DNA of 10,527 bases from an uncultured Lachnospiraceae bacterium. Lineage in GTDB: Bacteria; Bacillota; Clostridia; Lachnospirales; Lachnospiraceae. The translations under genes were made by a program, and so were the position numbers. Shown here piece by piece: positions 1-7,243 of the stretch (its first letter is position 1; the number at the start of each line of letters is the position of its first letter). The DNA lies in the NCBI GenBank assembly GCA_947653315.1, contig CANTGP010000072.1:1-10527 (forward strand), in the 5' to 3' direction. A model generated the notes under the pieces. That model saw nothing but the letters and a program-made list of their open reading frames with translations. It did no database searches and was not told the origin of the DNA.

Positions 1-1721
1 AAGAAGAAATTGATGTTTATGTTTCCGCCCGCCCGGAAGGAGATAAAATACGCTATGACGTGTACTATTTGTCTTCCGCGGCGAACTCCTCTTATGCGGC
101 GGATATCGTGACGGACTCCCTTGACGGGTTCCGTGAAGAACTGACGAGGAAACGGATTACGGAAACGGGATTGGATGCGGAGGAGATTTTGGAACCCATT
201 CTTTACGGAAAGAAGAATACCGCCAGCAGTGAACAGTCCTTGGGGAGCATGATCGGCACCATCCTTCCGTTTATGCTGATTGTCAGTCTTTTGATGGGAA
301 CCATGTACCCGGCCATCGATACCACGGCAGGGGAACGGGAGCGGGGAACTTTGGAAACGGTACTGACGCTTCCGGTGAAAAACAGGGACCTGCTGATGGC
401 AAAATTCCTGACTGTGGCAGGAATCGGTATGGTTTCCGCCCTGTTAAACATACTTTCCATGGGCGGTATAGCCGCGTACATGTATGCAATGATGGATCTG
501 CAGACGGAAGCGGAAACGATACGCATGGTGAAATTCCTGCCTGCGGTTTTGGTATGTATATTGGCGGTGTTTGCTTTTTCCCTGTTTTTAAGCGCCGTTA
601 CCATGTGCGTGACCTCCTTTGCGAAAAGCTACAAAGAAGCGAACAATTATATCACACCGCTTATGTTGGTTGTGATGTTTGTGGGATACATCGGTTTTAT
701 CCCGAATCTGGAACTTTCCGGCGGGATGTCGGTGATGCCTGTGGCGAACATCTGCCTGCTGATAAAAAACATTATGGTGTTTAAGATTGATTACGCGGCG
801 ATTGCGGCGGTGCTGGTCAGCAATGTATCGTATGCGGTGCTGGCAATCCTGTTTTTGGGCAGGATTTATGACAGCGAATCCCTTTTGTTTTCGGACGGGA
901 AAGGCGGGCTCCAAATCTTTGAAAGACGCGGGGATATGGAAAAAGGCGGAGTGCCCACGGTGTCCGATGCGGTATTTGTTTTGGCGGTTACGTTTCTGCT
1001 GATGATGTATGTGGGGGGATTTTGGCAGGCAAAATCCGGTTTGGCAGGCGTGTTCGGGACGCAGATGATCCTGCTTTTGGTTCCGCTTTCCCTGGTGCTT
1101 TACACAAAAAGGGATATCCGGTGCACGTATGGCTTCAGGAACACCGGCATACGGGCTTATGCAGGCGGCGTATTGGTCGGCATCGGCATGGTTTTCCTGA
1201 ATTTAACGGTTTCGGCGGTGATGGTATGGCTGTTTCCCGAAAGCGCGGGAAATGTGGAGACGGTGTTTTCGGAACTCATGGGCGACAATATGGCCGTGGC
1301 GGTTCTTGTTGTGGCGGCTGCCCCGGCGGTCTGTGAGGAAATGCTGTTCCGCGGGGTGGTGTTCCATTCCCTGAGGGCAAAATACCGCGTCGGGGTATCG
1401 GCGGCGGTTACGGCGGCGCTGTTCGGATTGTTCCATATGAGCCTTGTGAAATTTCTTCCAACCGGATTGCTCGGACTGGTATTCTGCCTTGTGGTTTGGC
1501 AGACAGGCAGTGTTTATCCGGCCATGCTGATGCATTTTCTGAACAATTTGTTCAGCGTGGTTGTGATGCTCCGGCAGGAACAGCTTGCCGAAATCGTTCC
1601 GGCGTTTTTTGGGGATTCGCTTTCCGTTACGGAAGGATTGCTTCTTGCGGGAATCGGGGGTATACTGATAGGGATTGGTACCTTTGTGATGCGCGGAAGG
1701 AGGAAGCGGTTTGAATCCTAA
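1..1721 (+). CDS. ABC-2/NatB-type permease fused to CPBP intramembrane protease (5' partial)
   Basis: The reading frame is already open at the left edge (first full codon at 3), so the true start lies outside; the GTG at 60 is internal and lacks a ribosome site. The in-window part begins in an extracytoplasmic segment and is followed by several hydrophobic helices. The NatB-like signature GERERGTLETVLTLPV (from about 330) marks an ABC-2 permease of the Na+/drug exporter type. From about 1100 the chain continues into a CPBP (CAAX/Abi) membrane protease domain with all three motifs: EEMLFR (glutamates at 1335-1340), FGLFH (histidine at 1434) and HFLNN (1533-1547). Such permease-protease fusions are known, but their substrate is not. 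The ATPase partner would be expected just upstream, outside the window. The stop overlaps the next gene by 11 bases. Family assignment is firm; exported substrate and protease target are unknown. Confidence 0.9.
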   Translation, partial: EEIDVYVSARPEGDKIRYDVYYLSSAANSSYAADIVTDSLDGFREELTRKRITETGLDAEEILEPILYGKKNTASSEQSLGSMIGTILPFMLIVSLLMGTMYPAIDTTAGERERGTLETVLTLPVKNRDLLMAKFLTVAGIGMVSALLNILSMGGIAAYMYAMMDLQTEAETIRMVKFLPAVLVCILAVFAFSLFLSAVTMCVTSFAKSYKEANNYITPLMLVVMFVGYIGFIPNLELSGGMSVMPVANICLLIKNIMVFKIDYAAIAAVLVSNVSYAVLAILFLGRIYDSESLLFSDGKGGLQIFERRGDMEKGGVPTVSDAVFVLAVTFLLMMYVGGFWQAKSGLAGVFGTQMILLLVPLSLVLYTKRDIRCTYGFRNTGIRAYAGGVLVGIGMVFLNLTVSAVMVWLFPESAGNVETVFSELMGDNMAVAVLVVAAAPAVCEEMLFRGVVFHSLRAKYRVGVSAAVTAALFGLFHMSLVKFLPTGLLGLVFCLVVWQTGSVYPAMLMHFLNNLFSVVVMLRQEQLAEIVPAFFGDSLSVTEGLLLAGIGGILIGIGTFVMRGRRKRFES

Positions 1722-2001
1722 ATGTTACGAGTATGAATCCACCATTTACCGGGCGGACGGGAAAGGGGGCGCTTACGTGGTGTTTCCCTATGATGTCAGG
1801 GAGGAATTCGGCAAAGGCCGGGTGAAGGTACATGCCACTTTTGACGGGGAACCTTATGACGGCAGCGTAGTTAACATGGGCGTAAAAAACGGAGACGGGA
1901 GCATCCGTTATGTGATAGGTATCCGTAAGGACATCCGGGCTAAAATAGGGAAGCAGCCGGGGGACAGCGTCCGCGTGACCGTAAAGGAGCGGGAAGCGTA
2001 A
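1711..2001 (+). CDS. DUF1905 domain protein
   Basis: A small soluble protein of 96 residues that resembles the DUF1905 family along its whole length (for example AYVVFPYDVREEFG near residues 21-34 and GIRKDIRAKIGKQPGD near 70-85). The family has a small beta-barrel-like fold and no established function. The start is TTG at 1711, chosen because AAGGAGG at 1697-1703 sits 7 bases upstream and because the family's N-terminal strand begins just after it. The start lies inside the last codons of the permease-protease gene, which suggests translational coupling. The amidohydrolase follows after 48 bases, so the three genes probably share a transcript. No role in transport or proteolysis can be read from the sequence. 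Confidence 0.8.
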   Translation: MNPKCYEYESTIYRADGKGGAYVVFPYDVREEFGKGRVKVHATFDGEPYDGSVVNMGVKNGDGSIRYVIGIRKDIRAKIGKQPGDSVRVTVKEREA

Positions 2002-2049
2002 CGATGGCGCGGAAAAAGGGGAGCGGAAACAAGACGGGAGGAAACGGTT

Positions 2050-3219
2050 ATGTTATGGATTAAAAACGGTATGGTACACGATGCCATTCATGAGGAGCCT
2101 TATTTGGCGGACATTTTAGTAAAAGACGGGAAAATCGCGGCAATCGGGGAACACTTGAAAACGGAAACGGAAACGGGAACGGGAGCGGGGGACAACATCC
2201 GTACCGTGGATGCCGAAGGACTGCATGTGTATCCGGGATTTGTGGAGGCACATGGGCATATCGGGCTGGACGGATACGGCATCGGTTATGAAGGAATGGA
2301 CTACAATGAAATGAACGACATTATCAGTCCGCAGATGCGGGGGATTGACGGCGTGAAGCCGATGGATGCGGCATTTTCCCATGCAGCGGCGGCGGGCGTT
2401 ACCTGCGTCTGCGTGGGACCGGGCAGCGCGAATGTGCTGGGCGGTACCTTTACGGTCATTAAGACCGTGGGAAAACGGGTGGACGACATGGTGGTGCGCG
2501 ACGGCGTGGCGATGAAGTGCGCGTTTGGGGAAAATCCCAAACGGGTATACCGGGAGAAAAAGGATTCCAGCCGAATGACGACGGCGGCGCTTTTGCGGGA
2601 GACTTTGTTCAAGGCGAAGGAATACATGGAGAAAAAGGAAGCGGCAGGGGACGATGTGACCAAACTGCCCGCCTTTGACATGAAGATGGAAGCCCTGCTT
2701 CCGGTGATGAAAGGACAGATTCCCTTAAAGGCCCATGCCCATGCCACCGAGGATATTTTTACGGCGCTGCGCATTGCGAAGGAATTTGGGCTAAAGATTA
2801 CTTTGGAGCATGTGACGGAAGGGCATCTCATCGTAGAGGAACTGGCAAAGGAAAACGTGCCTTTGGCGGTGGGACCGACGTTAACCAGCGCATCCAAGTT
2901 TGAACTGCGCAACAAAAGCTGGACGACACCCGGTCTTTTGGCAAAGGCGGGCTGCCAGGTATCCATCATCACGGATTCCCCGGTGATTCCCCAGGAATAC
3001 CTTCCCCTTTGCGCGGGACTGGCGGTACAGGCAGGAATGGATTCTTTTGCGGCATTACAGGCAATTACCATCCATCCCGCAAAACACGCAGGCGTCGCGG
3101 ACCGGGTCGGTTCGCTGGAAGTGGGGAAGGATGCGGATTTGGTGATTACGGACGGGTGCCCGTTTGAAATTACTTCCCGGGTGAAATATGTGTTTATTGA
3201 CGGAAAGGAAGTCGGATAA
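2050..3219 (+). CDS. Metal-dependent amidohydrolase (imidazolonepropionase-related, substrate unknown)
   Basis: A 389-residue cytoplasmic protein of the amidohydrolase superfamily. A short N-terminal beta-sandwich part (1-60) leads into a TIM-barrel with the metal motif EAHGH (H68, H70), further candidate ligands H229/H231 in KAHAHA and H254/H259 in LEHVTEGH, and the catalytic aspartate D309 in IITDSP. The C-terminal part VGSLEVGKDADLVI (from residue 353) closes the beta-sandwich, as usual in this group. Members hydrolyse cyclic amides or related C-N bonds; many Firmicutes carry this uncharacterised branch. The start ATG is preceded by GGGAGG at about 2035-2040. Residues 38-47 (TETETGTGAG) are an unusual repeat-encoded stretch before the first metal motif, in a loop where length is probably tolerated. 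The gene ends just before the large palindrome. Family is certain; the substrate cannot be read. Confidence 0.9.
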   Translation: MLWIKNGMVHDAIHEEPYLADILVKDGKIAAIGEHLKTETETGTGAGDNIRTVDAEGLHVYPGFVEAHGHIGLDGYGIGYEGMDYNEMNDIISPQMRGIDGVKPMDAAFSHAAAAGVTCVCVGPGSANVLGGTFTVIKTVGKRVDDMVVRDGVAMKCAFGENPKRVYREKKDSSRMTTAALLRETLFKAKEYMEKKEAAGDDVTKLPAFDMKMEALLPVMKGQIPLKAHAHATEDIFTALRIAKEFGLKITLEHVTEGHLIVEELAKENVPLAVGPTLTSASKFELRNKSWTTPGLLAKAGCQVSIITDSPVIPQEYLPLCAGLAVQAGMDSFAALQAITIHPAKHAGVADRVGSLEVGKDADLVITDGCPFEITSRVKYVFIDGKEVG

Positions 3220-3254
3220 GGTTGATGCTGCATACCACTATTCCCTTTTAACCA

Positions 3255-3541
3255 GCATGGGCGGGATTTTTTTCGCGGGGCGGCGGGTGTGGGGGTGCCT
3301 GTCCCGGATTTTCCGTGCTTCGTTTCCGGTGGAGTTTTTCTTAACAGAATGTAGATACCTAAGGGAAATCGGGCATGGATGCCCGATTTAGCCCGATTCG
3401 GCACGGATGCCGATAGAGGGCGACCGCAGCCGGTGATAACTTTCTCCATTCTGTTTAGAAAAACCCGCCGGAAAAAGTGCACGGAAAACCGGGACAGGCA
3501 CCCCCACACCCGCCGCCCCGCGAAAAAAATCCCGCCCGTGC
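3255..3541. repeat. Large inverted repeat (97-nt and 95-nt arms, 95-nt loop)
   Basis: Fills most of the 454-bp gap between the amidohydrolase and argJ. Left arm 3255-3351 pairs with right arm 3447-3541. The outer blocks 3255-3307 and 3489-3541 pair over 53 positions with one T-G wobble as the only irregularity. After a bulged A at 3308, ten more pairs follow (3309-3318 with 3479-3488), then a less regular inner part with a second bulge at 3333, ending in AACAGAATG against CATTCTGTT. The loop 3352-3446 carries two small hairpins. No protein gene is credible here: the two arms simply encode the same short peptide in opposite directions. No clear target duplication is visible at the ends. It could be a non-autonomous mobile element, a REP-like unit or a structured RNA. 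It may also act as a roadblock between the flanking transcripts, although no canonical terminator is present. Confidence 0.9.
3366..3413 (+). other. Twin GGA-loop hairpins inside the palindrome loop
   Basis: Two consecutive hairpins read on the plus strand. The first, 3366-3389, has an arm AAATCGGGCAT matched by ATGCCCGATTT around a central GG. The second, 3398-3413, pairs TCGGCA with TGCCGA around the loop CGGA. Both present GCA(T/C)GGATGC, i.e. the core CANGGANG, which is the known recognition pattern of CsrA/RsmE-type RNA-binding proteins when shown in a hairpin loop. The structures are seen directly; binding by CsrA is only an inference, and transcription of this element is unproven. Confidence 0.6.
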
Positions 3542-3575
3542 GTCCGCCATTTTTCAAACCTGTCCTAATTTTCTA

Positions 3576-3603
3576 TTGAAGTAAACCCAATATGTGGTAC
3601 AAT
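3576..3603 (+). promoter_or_regulatory. Extended -10 promoter for the arg operon
   Basis: TTGAAG at 3576-3581 (four of six matches to the -35 consensus), a 16-base spacer, and TACAAT at 3598-3603 preceded by TGG, giving an extended -10. The predicted transcript start is near 3610, leaving a leader of about 64 bases before argJ. No convincing ArgR box or T-box was found around it, so arginine control at this site is not supported by what can be seen. Confidence 0.65.
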
Positions 3604-3613
3604 AAACAAGTGG

Positions 3614-3631
3614 GCTGCCTTCCGTGGCGGC
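3614..3631 (+). promoter_or_regulatory. Small hairpin at the 5' end of the argJ leader
   Basis: GCTGCC (3614-3619) can pair with GGCGGC (3626-3631), six pairs including one G-U, around a six-base loop. It would sit about 4-5 bases from the predicted transcript start. It has no run of T after it, so it is not a terminator or attenuator; a 5' stabilising stem is one possibility. Chance occurrence is also possible. Confidence 0.3.
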
Positions 3632-3673
3632 AATACACGTTATACCTTTTGGGAAACTTGGAGGAAATGGAAT

Positions 3674-4906
3674 ATGGCGAATATGGAAATAATTGAAGGC
3701 GGTGTAACTGCGGCAAAAGGATTTGAGGCGGCAGGATGTGAAGCCGGGGTAAAATATGAAAACAGGAAAGACATGGCATTGGTTTACAGCCAAATCCCCT
3801 GTACGGTGGCGGGGGTCTTTACCAGCAACGTGGCAAAGGCGGCCCCGGTGCGCTGGGATAAGAATGTGGTGACGAATTCCCCCTATGCGCAGGCGGTTAT
3901 CGTGAATACCGGCATTGCCAATGCAGGAACCGGTACGGCGGGGTATAACTGCTGCAGGCAGACGGCGCAGTGCGTGGCGGAAACTTTGGACATCCCTTTG
4001 GACAGCGTGCTTGTGGCTTCCACGGGCGTAATCGGTATGCAGGTGCCCATGGATAAAATAACGGAGGGAATCCGTAAACTTGCCGGATTAAAAGCGGAGG
4101 GCATTCAGGCGGGCACTACGGCGGCGGAAGCAATCCTGACTACCGATACCATGTCCAAGGAAGTGGCGGTGCGGCTGGAGATAGGCGGAAAGACCGTAAC
4201 CGTCGGCGGCATGTGTAAGGGCTCCGGCATGATCCACCCGAACATGTCCACCATGCTCGGTTTCGTGACGACCGATCTTGCGATTTCCAAGGAGCTTTTA
4301 CAGGAAGCGCTGAGTACGGATGTGCAGGATACGTTTAACATGGTTTCCGTGGACGGGGATACTTCCACCAACGATACGTTAATCGTGCTGGCAAACGGTA
4401 TGGCGGGCAATGAAACAATCATCAACAAGGATGATAATTACTATAAATTCCTGGAAGCGCTCCACTATGTGGACGAAACGCTGGCAAAGAAAATGGCAGG
4501 CGACGGGGAAGGGGCCACCGCCTTGGTTGAGGCGAAAGTCATCCATGCGGCAAATAAGGACGATGCCAAGCGGTTAAGCAAAGCGGTCATCTGTTCCAAC
4601 CTGACCAAAGCGGCCGTTTTTGGGCATGATGCCAACTGGGGGAGGGTTTTGTGTGCCCTCGGCAATTCCGGCGTGGTGTTTGATCCCGAAAAAACGGATA
4701 TCTATTTTGAAAGCGGGGAAAAACGGATACAGCTTTGCCAAAACGGCGTGGCAGTGGACTTTGACGAGGAAGAAGCGACAGGGATTCTTTCCGAACCGGA
4801 AGTGCGTATTATGGTGGACATGAAAATGGGCGATGCCCAGGCTTGCGCATGGGGCTGTGATTTATCGTTTGATTATGTTAAAATAAATGCGGATTACCGT
4901 TCGTAA
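3674..4906 (+). CDS. argJ: Bifunctional ornithine acetyltransferase / N-acetylglutamate synthase
   Basis: A 410-residue cytoplasmic enzyme that moves acetyl from N-acetylornithine to glutamate, giving ornithine and N-acetylglutamate. The family also can use acetyl-CoA to prime the cycle; which activity this copy has cannot be decided by eye. The proenzyme cuts itself before a nucleophilic threonine: [14 protein letters not shown] puts the cut between S192 and T193, so most relatives' alanine before the threonine is serine here. The oxyanion-hole pair T117-G118 lies in VASTGVIG, and the conserved end [15 protein letters not shown] is present. Length is normal. The ATG at 3674 has GGAGG at 3660-3664; an ATG at 3683 is a weaker alternative. 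First gene of the arg operon, about 64 bases downstream of the predicted transcript start. Confidence 0.97.
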   Translation: MANMEIIEGGVTAAKGFEAAGCEAGVKYENRKDMALVYSQIPCTVAGVFTSNVAKAAPVRWDKNVVTNSPYAQAVIVNTGIANAGTGTAGYNCCRQTAQCVAETLDIPLDSVLVASTGVIGMQVPMDKITEGIRKLAGLKAEGIQAGTTAAEAILTTDTMSKEVAVRLEIGGKTVTVGGMCKGSGMIHPNMSTMLGFVTTDLAISKELLQEALSTDVQDTFNMVSVDGDTSTNDTLIVLANGMAGNETIINKDDNYYKFLEALHYVDETLAKKMAGDGEGATALVEAKVIHAANKDDAKRLSKAVICSNLTKAAVFGHDANWGRVLCALGNSGVVFDPEKTDIYFESGEKRIQLCQNGVAVDFDEEEATGILSEPEVRIMVDMKMGDAQACAWGCDLSFDYVKINADYRS

Positions 4907-4914
4907 TGCCGACG

Positions 4915-5003
4915 GGCAGAAATCGGAAACGATGGGAACGATGGACGATGGACGATGGAATGGAAAAGAAGGAAAAGATGGGAAAGAAGGAAAGAGGAAA
5001 ACG
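4915..5003 (+). repeat. Degenerate purine-rich repeats between argJ and argB
   Basis: The spacer contains about four near-tandem copies of ACGATGG (about 4928-4956), then runs of GGAAA, GAAGG and AGATGGG up to the argB start. Nearly every base on the coding strand is A or G apart from the C and T of the ACGATGG units. The frame is open in phase with argB from an ATG at 4887, but the peptide is low-complexity (K, G, E, D) and unlike any ArgB N-terminus, so it is treated as non-coding. Several stretches look like ribosome binding sites. Looks like products of replication slippage. Confidence 0.7.
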
Positions 5004-5888
5004 ATGGATAAAAACATGACGGAAGTATTGAAAAAAGCGGAGGTGTTGATTGAAGCCCTTCCATATATCCAGCAGTTTAACCGTAAAATCATTGTGGTAA
5101 AATACGGCGGCAGCGCCATGAGCAACGAGGAACTGCAAAAAAACGTCATTAAGGATGTAACGCTGTTAAAACTGGTAGGCTTCAAGCCCATCATTGTCCA
5201 TGGCGGCGGCAAGGAAATCAGCCGGTGGGTTGGAAAGGTCGGGAAGGAAGCGCAGTTTGTCAACGGACTGCGCGTGACCGATGCGGAAACCATGGAAATT
5301 GCGGAAATGGTATTATCGAAGGTAAACAAAAGCCTTGTGACCATGGTGCAGGAGCTTGGCGTAAAAGCGGTAGGCATCAGCGGCAAGGACGGCGGTCTGC
5401 TTACCGTGTCGAAGAAATATTCCGGCGGCCAGGATATCGGTTTCGTGGGCGAGATTAAGGAAGTGAATCCGAAAGTGCTCTATGACCTGCTGGAAAAGGA
5501 TTTCCTTCCCATTGTGGCTCCCATCGGGCTGGACGCCGGGTTCCAAACATACAATATCAACGCCGATGACGCGGCATGTGCCATTGCAAAGGCGGTACAT
5601 GCGGAGAAGCTGGCATTTTTAACCGACATTGAAGGTCTGTATAAAGACATTAACGATAAAAGTTCCTTTATTTCGAGACTCCATGCGTCGGAAGCGGACA
5701 GCCTGATTGCGGACGGTTTTATTGGCGGCGGGATGCTGCCGAAACTGGCGAACTGTACGTCGGCAATACGCAACGGCGTCAGCCGTGTGCATATTTTGGA
5801 CGGACGGATTCCGCATTGCCTGCTTTTGGAAATCTTTACAAACCACGGGGTCGGTACGGTGATTTTGAAGGATGATGATGCCATTTGA
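5004..5888 (+). CDS. argB: Acetylglutamate kinase, arginine-sensitive type
   Basis: A 294-residue amino acid kinase that phosphorylates N-acetylglutamate with ATP, the second step of arginine synthesis. Visible motifs: KYGGSAM (K33), HGGGKEIS (66-73), NGLRVTD (87-93), GISGKDGGL (124-132), NINADDAA (184-191) and GGGMLPKL (241-248, K247). The N-terminal helix ([15 protein letters not shown], 11-25) and the C-terminal [13 protein letters not shown] are the features of hexameric, arginine-inhibited enzymes, so feedback inhibition is inferred. The start was placed at ATG 5004, not at the upstream in-frame ATG 4887: AGAGG at 4993-4997 sits 6 bases before it, the length becomes normal, and the extra 39 residues would be low-complexity. 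Separated from argJ and argD by purine-rich spacers without promoters or terminators, so probably one transcript. Confidence 0.96.
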   Translation: MDKNMTEVLKKAEVLIEALPYIQQFNRKIIVVKYGGSAMSNEELQKNVIKDVTLLKLVGFKPIIVHGGGKEISRWVGKVGKEAQFVNGLRVTDAETMEIAEMVLSKVNKSLVTMVQELGVKAVGISGKDGGLLTVSKKYSGGQDIGFVGEIKEVNPKVLYDLLEKDFLPIVAPIGLDAGFQTYNINADDAACAIAKAVHAEKLAFLTDIEGLYKDINDKSSFISRLHASEADSLIADGFIGGGMLPKLANCTSAIRNGVSRVHILDGRIPHCLLLEIFTNHGVGTVILKDDDAI

Positions 5889-5905
5889 CCATGGTTTCAT
5901 GGGGG

Positions 5906-6017
5906 AAGGAATGCAGGACGGCGGGAAGGAATCAAAGAAATAGGAAATGGGAAAAAATTAGGAAAAAAGGAAAACGGAAATAGGAAAAACAGAAAAATAG
6001 GATAACCGAAAAAGGAG
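5906..6017 (+). repeat. Degenerate purine-rich repeats between argB and argD
   Basis: The 141-bp spacer is dominated by short A/G repeats such as TAGGAAA, GGAAAA and GGAAGGAAT on the coding strand. It ends in AAAGGAG (6011-6017), the ribosome site for argD. No gene, promoter or hairpin is seen. It resembles the spacer before argB in style but not in exact sequence, which suggests the same slippage process acting at both junctions. Confidence 0.65.
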
Positions 6018-6029
6018 TATGCAAAAATC

Positions 6030-7211
6030 ATGCAGCAGCAGTATATCGAGGAGGCCGAGAAGGCGCTTCTCCACACATATAACAGGTATCCGGTTGTTTG
6101 GGAACGCGGGGAAGGCGTGCACCTGTATGACCTTGATGGAAAGGAATATTTGGATTTCGTGGCGGGCATTGCGGTATTTGCCCTCGGATACCAAAATAAG
6201 GAATACAATGACGCTTTAAAAGCGCAGATTGATAAAATCATACACACTTCCAATTATTATTATAATGTTCCGGCGGTGGAAGCGGCGAAGAAAATGAAAG
6301 ACGTATCGGGGATGGACCGGGTCTTTTTCACAAACAGCGGTGCGGAAGCCGTGGAGGGCGCGATTAAGGCGGCGAGAAAATATGCGTATTTAAAGGACGG
6401 CAGAACGGATCATGAAATCATAGCCATGAACCATTCGTTCCATGGCAGGACATTCGGAGCGCTGTCCGTGACGGGAAACCCCAAGTACCGGGAAGCCTTT
6501 GAGCCGATGATCGGCAATGTGAAATTTGCGGAAATGAATGATTTTGACAGCGTAAAAAAGCTGGTAAATGATAAAACATGTGCCGTTATATTTGAAACCG
6601 TACAGGGGGAAGGCGGTATATACCCTGCGGAAAAGGAATTTATGGAACAGGTGAAGGCGCTTTGCACAGAAAAGGATATCCTGCTCATACTGGACGAAAT
6701 CCAGTGCGGAATGGGGCGGACCGGTTCCATGTACGCGTGGCAGCGCTATGGCGTGAAGCCGGATATCATGACGACGGCGAAGGCGCTTGGCTGCGGCGTT
6801 CCGGTGGGGGCGTTCCTCATGACGGAACGGGTGGCGGCACATTCGCTGGCCAGCGGCGACCACGGTACGACGTATGGGGGGAATCCCCTGGCTGCCGCCG
6901 CCATCTGCAAAGTGCTGGAATTATTTGAGAAAAACCATATATTGGAACATGTGGAAACGGTTGCCCCTTATTTGGAAAAGCGGCTGGATGCCCTTATGGA
7001 AAAATATGATTTTATAAAGGCGCGGCGCGGCGTCGGGCTGATGCAGGGGCTTGTATTTGACCGTCCGGTGGCGGATATCATTAACCGGGCGCTGGAAAAC
7101 GGTTTGGTTTTGATTAATGCGGGAACCGATATTATCCGTTTTGTGCCTCCGCTTATTATTACGGAAGCGGATGTGGATGCGATGGTGGAAAAACTGGAAC
7201 GCAGTTTTTGA
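6030..7211 (+). CDS. argD: Acetylornithine aminotransferase
   Basis: A 393-residue, fold-type I, PLP-dependent class III aminotransferase that converts N-acetylglutamate semialdehyde and glutamate to N-acetylornithine and 2-oxoglutarate. Visible motifs: TNSGAEAVEGAIKAAR (101-116, cofactor phosphate), NHSFHGRTFGALS (134-146), LLILDEIQCGMGRTG (218-232, D222 contacts the pyridine nitrogen), TTAKALGCGVPVGAF (248-262) with the Schiff-base lysine K251, and GTTYGGNPLA (279-288). Close relatives include ornithine, succinylornithine and GABA aminotransferases; position after argJ-argB decides for ArgD. The ATG at 6030 is preceded by AAAGGAG with a rather long 12-base spacing; an ATG at 6019 is in another frame. 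Length and both ends match the family. Confidence 0.96.
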   Translation: MQQQYIEEAEKALLHTYNRYPVVWERGEGVHLYDLDGKEYLDFVAGIAVFALGYQNKEYNDALKAQIDKIIHTSNYYYNVPAVEAAKKMKDVSGMDRVFFTNSGAEAVEGAIKAARKYAYLKDGRTDHEIIAMNHSFHGRTFGALSVTGNPKYREAFEPMIGNVKFAEMNDFDSVKKLVNDKTCAVIFETVQGEGGIYPAEKEFMEQVKALCTEKDILLILDEIQCGMGRTGSMYAWQRYGVKPDIMTTAKALGCGVPVGAFLMTERVAAHSLASGDHGTTYGGNPLAAAAICKVLELFEKNHILEHVETVAPYLEKRLDALMEKYDFIKARRGVGLMQGLVFDRPVADIINRALENGLVLINAGTDIIRFVPPLIITEADVDAMVEKLERSF

Positions 7212-7243
7212 CCTTGCGTACCGGTAATTAAGAGGAGAAAAGC

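Noticed and set aside
3220..3541. CRISPR array or tandem repeat
   Set aside because: The repeats are one inverted pair and two different hairpins; there are no regularly spaced direct repeats with unique spacers.
2301..3557. A 418-codon open frame on the minus strand
   Set aside because: It is the antisense of the well-supported amidohydrolase joined to the palindrome; no ribosome site, no recognisable domain, and composition typical of a shadow frame.
3188..3579. Short plus-strand frames over the palindrome
   Set aside because: Both arms encode the same peptide GGIFFAGRRVWGCLSR in opposite directions simply because they are inverted repeats; no ribosome sites and no family resemblance.
3560..3673. 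ArgR operator or T-box in the argJ leader
   Set aside because: No match to a TGNATWWWWATNCA-type box and the leader (about 64 bases) is too short for a T-box.
4887..5003. N-terminal extension of ArgB from ATG 4887
   Set aside because: It lies inside the end of argJ, lacks a ribosome site, and encodes low-complexity K/G/E sequence not seen in ArgB; ATG 5004 gives normal length and a good ribosome site.
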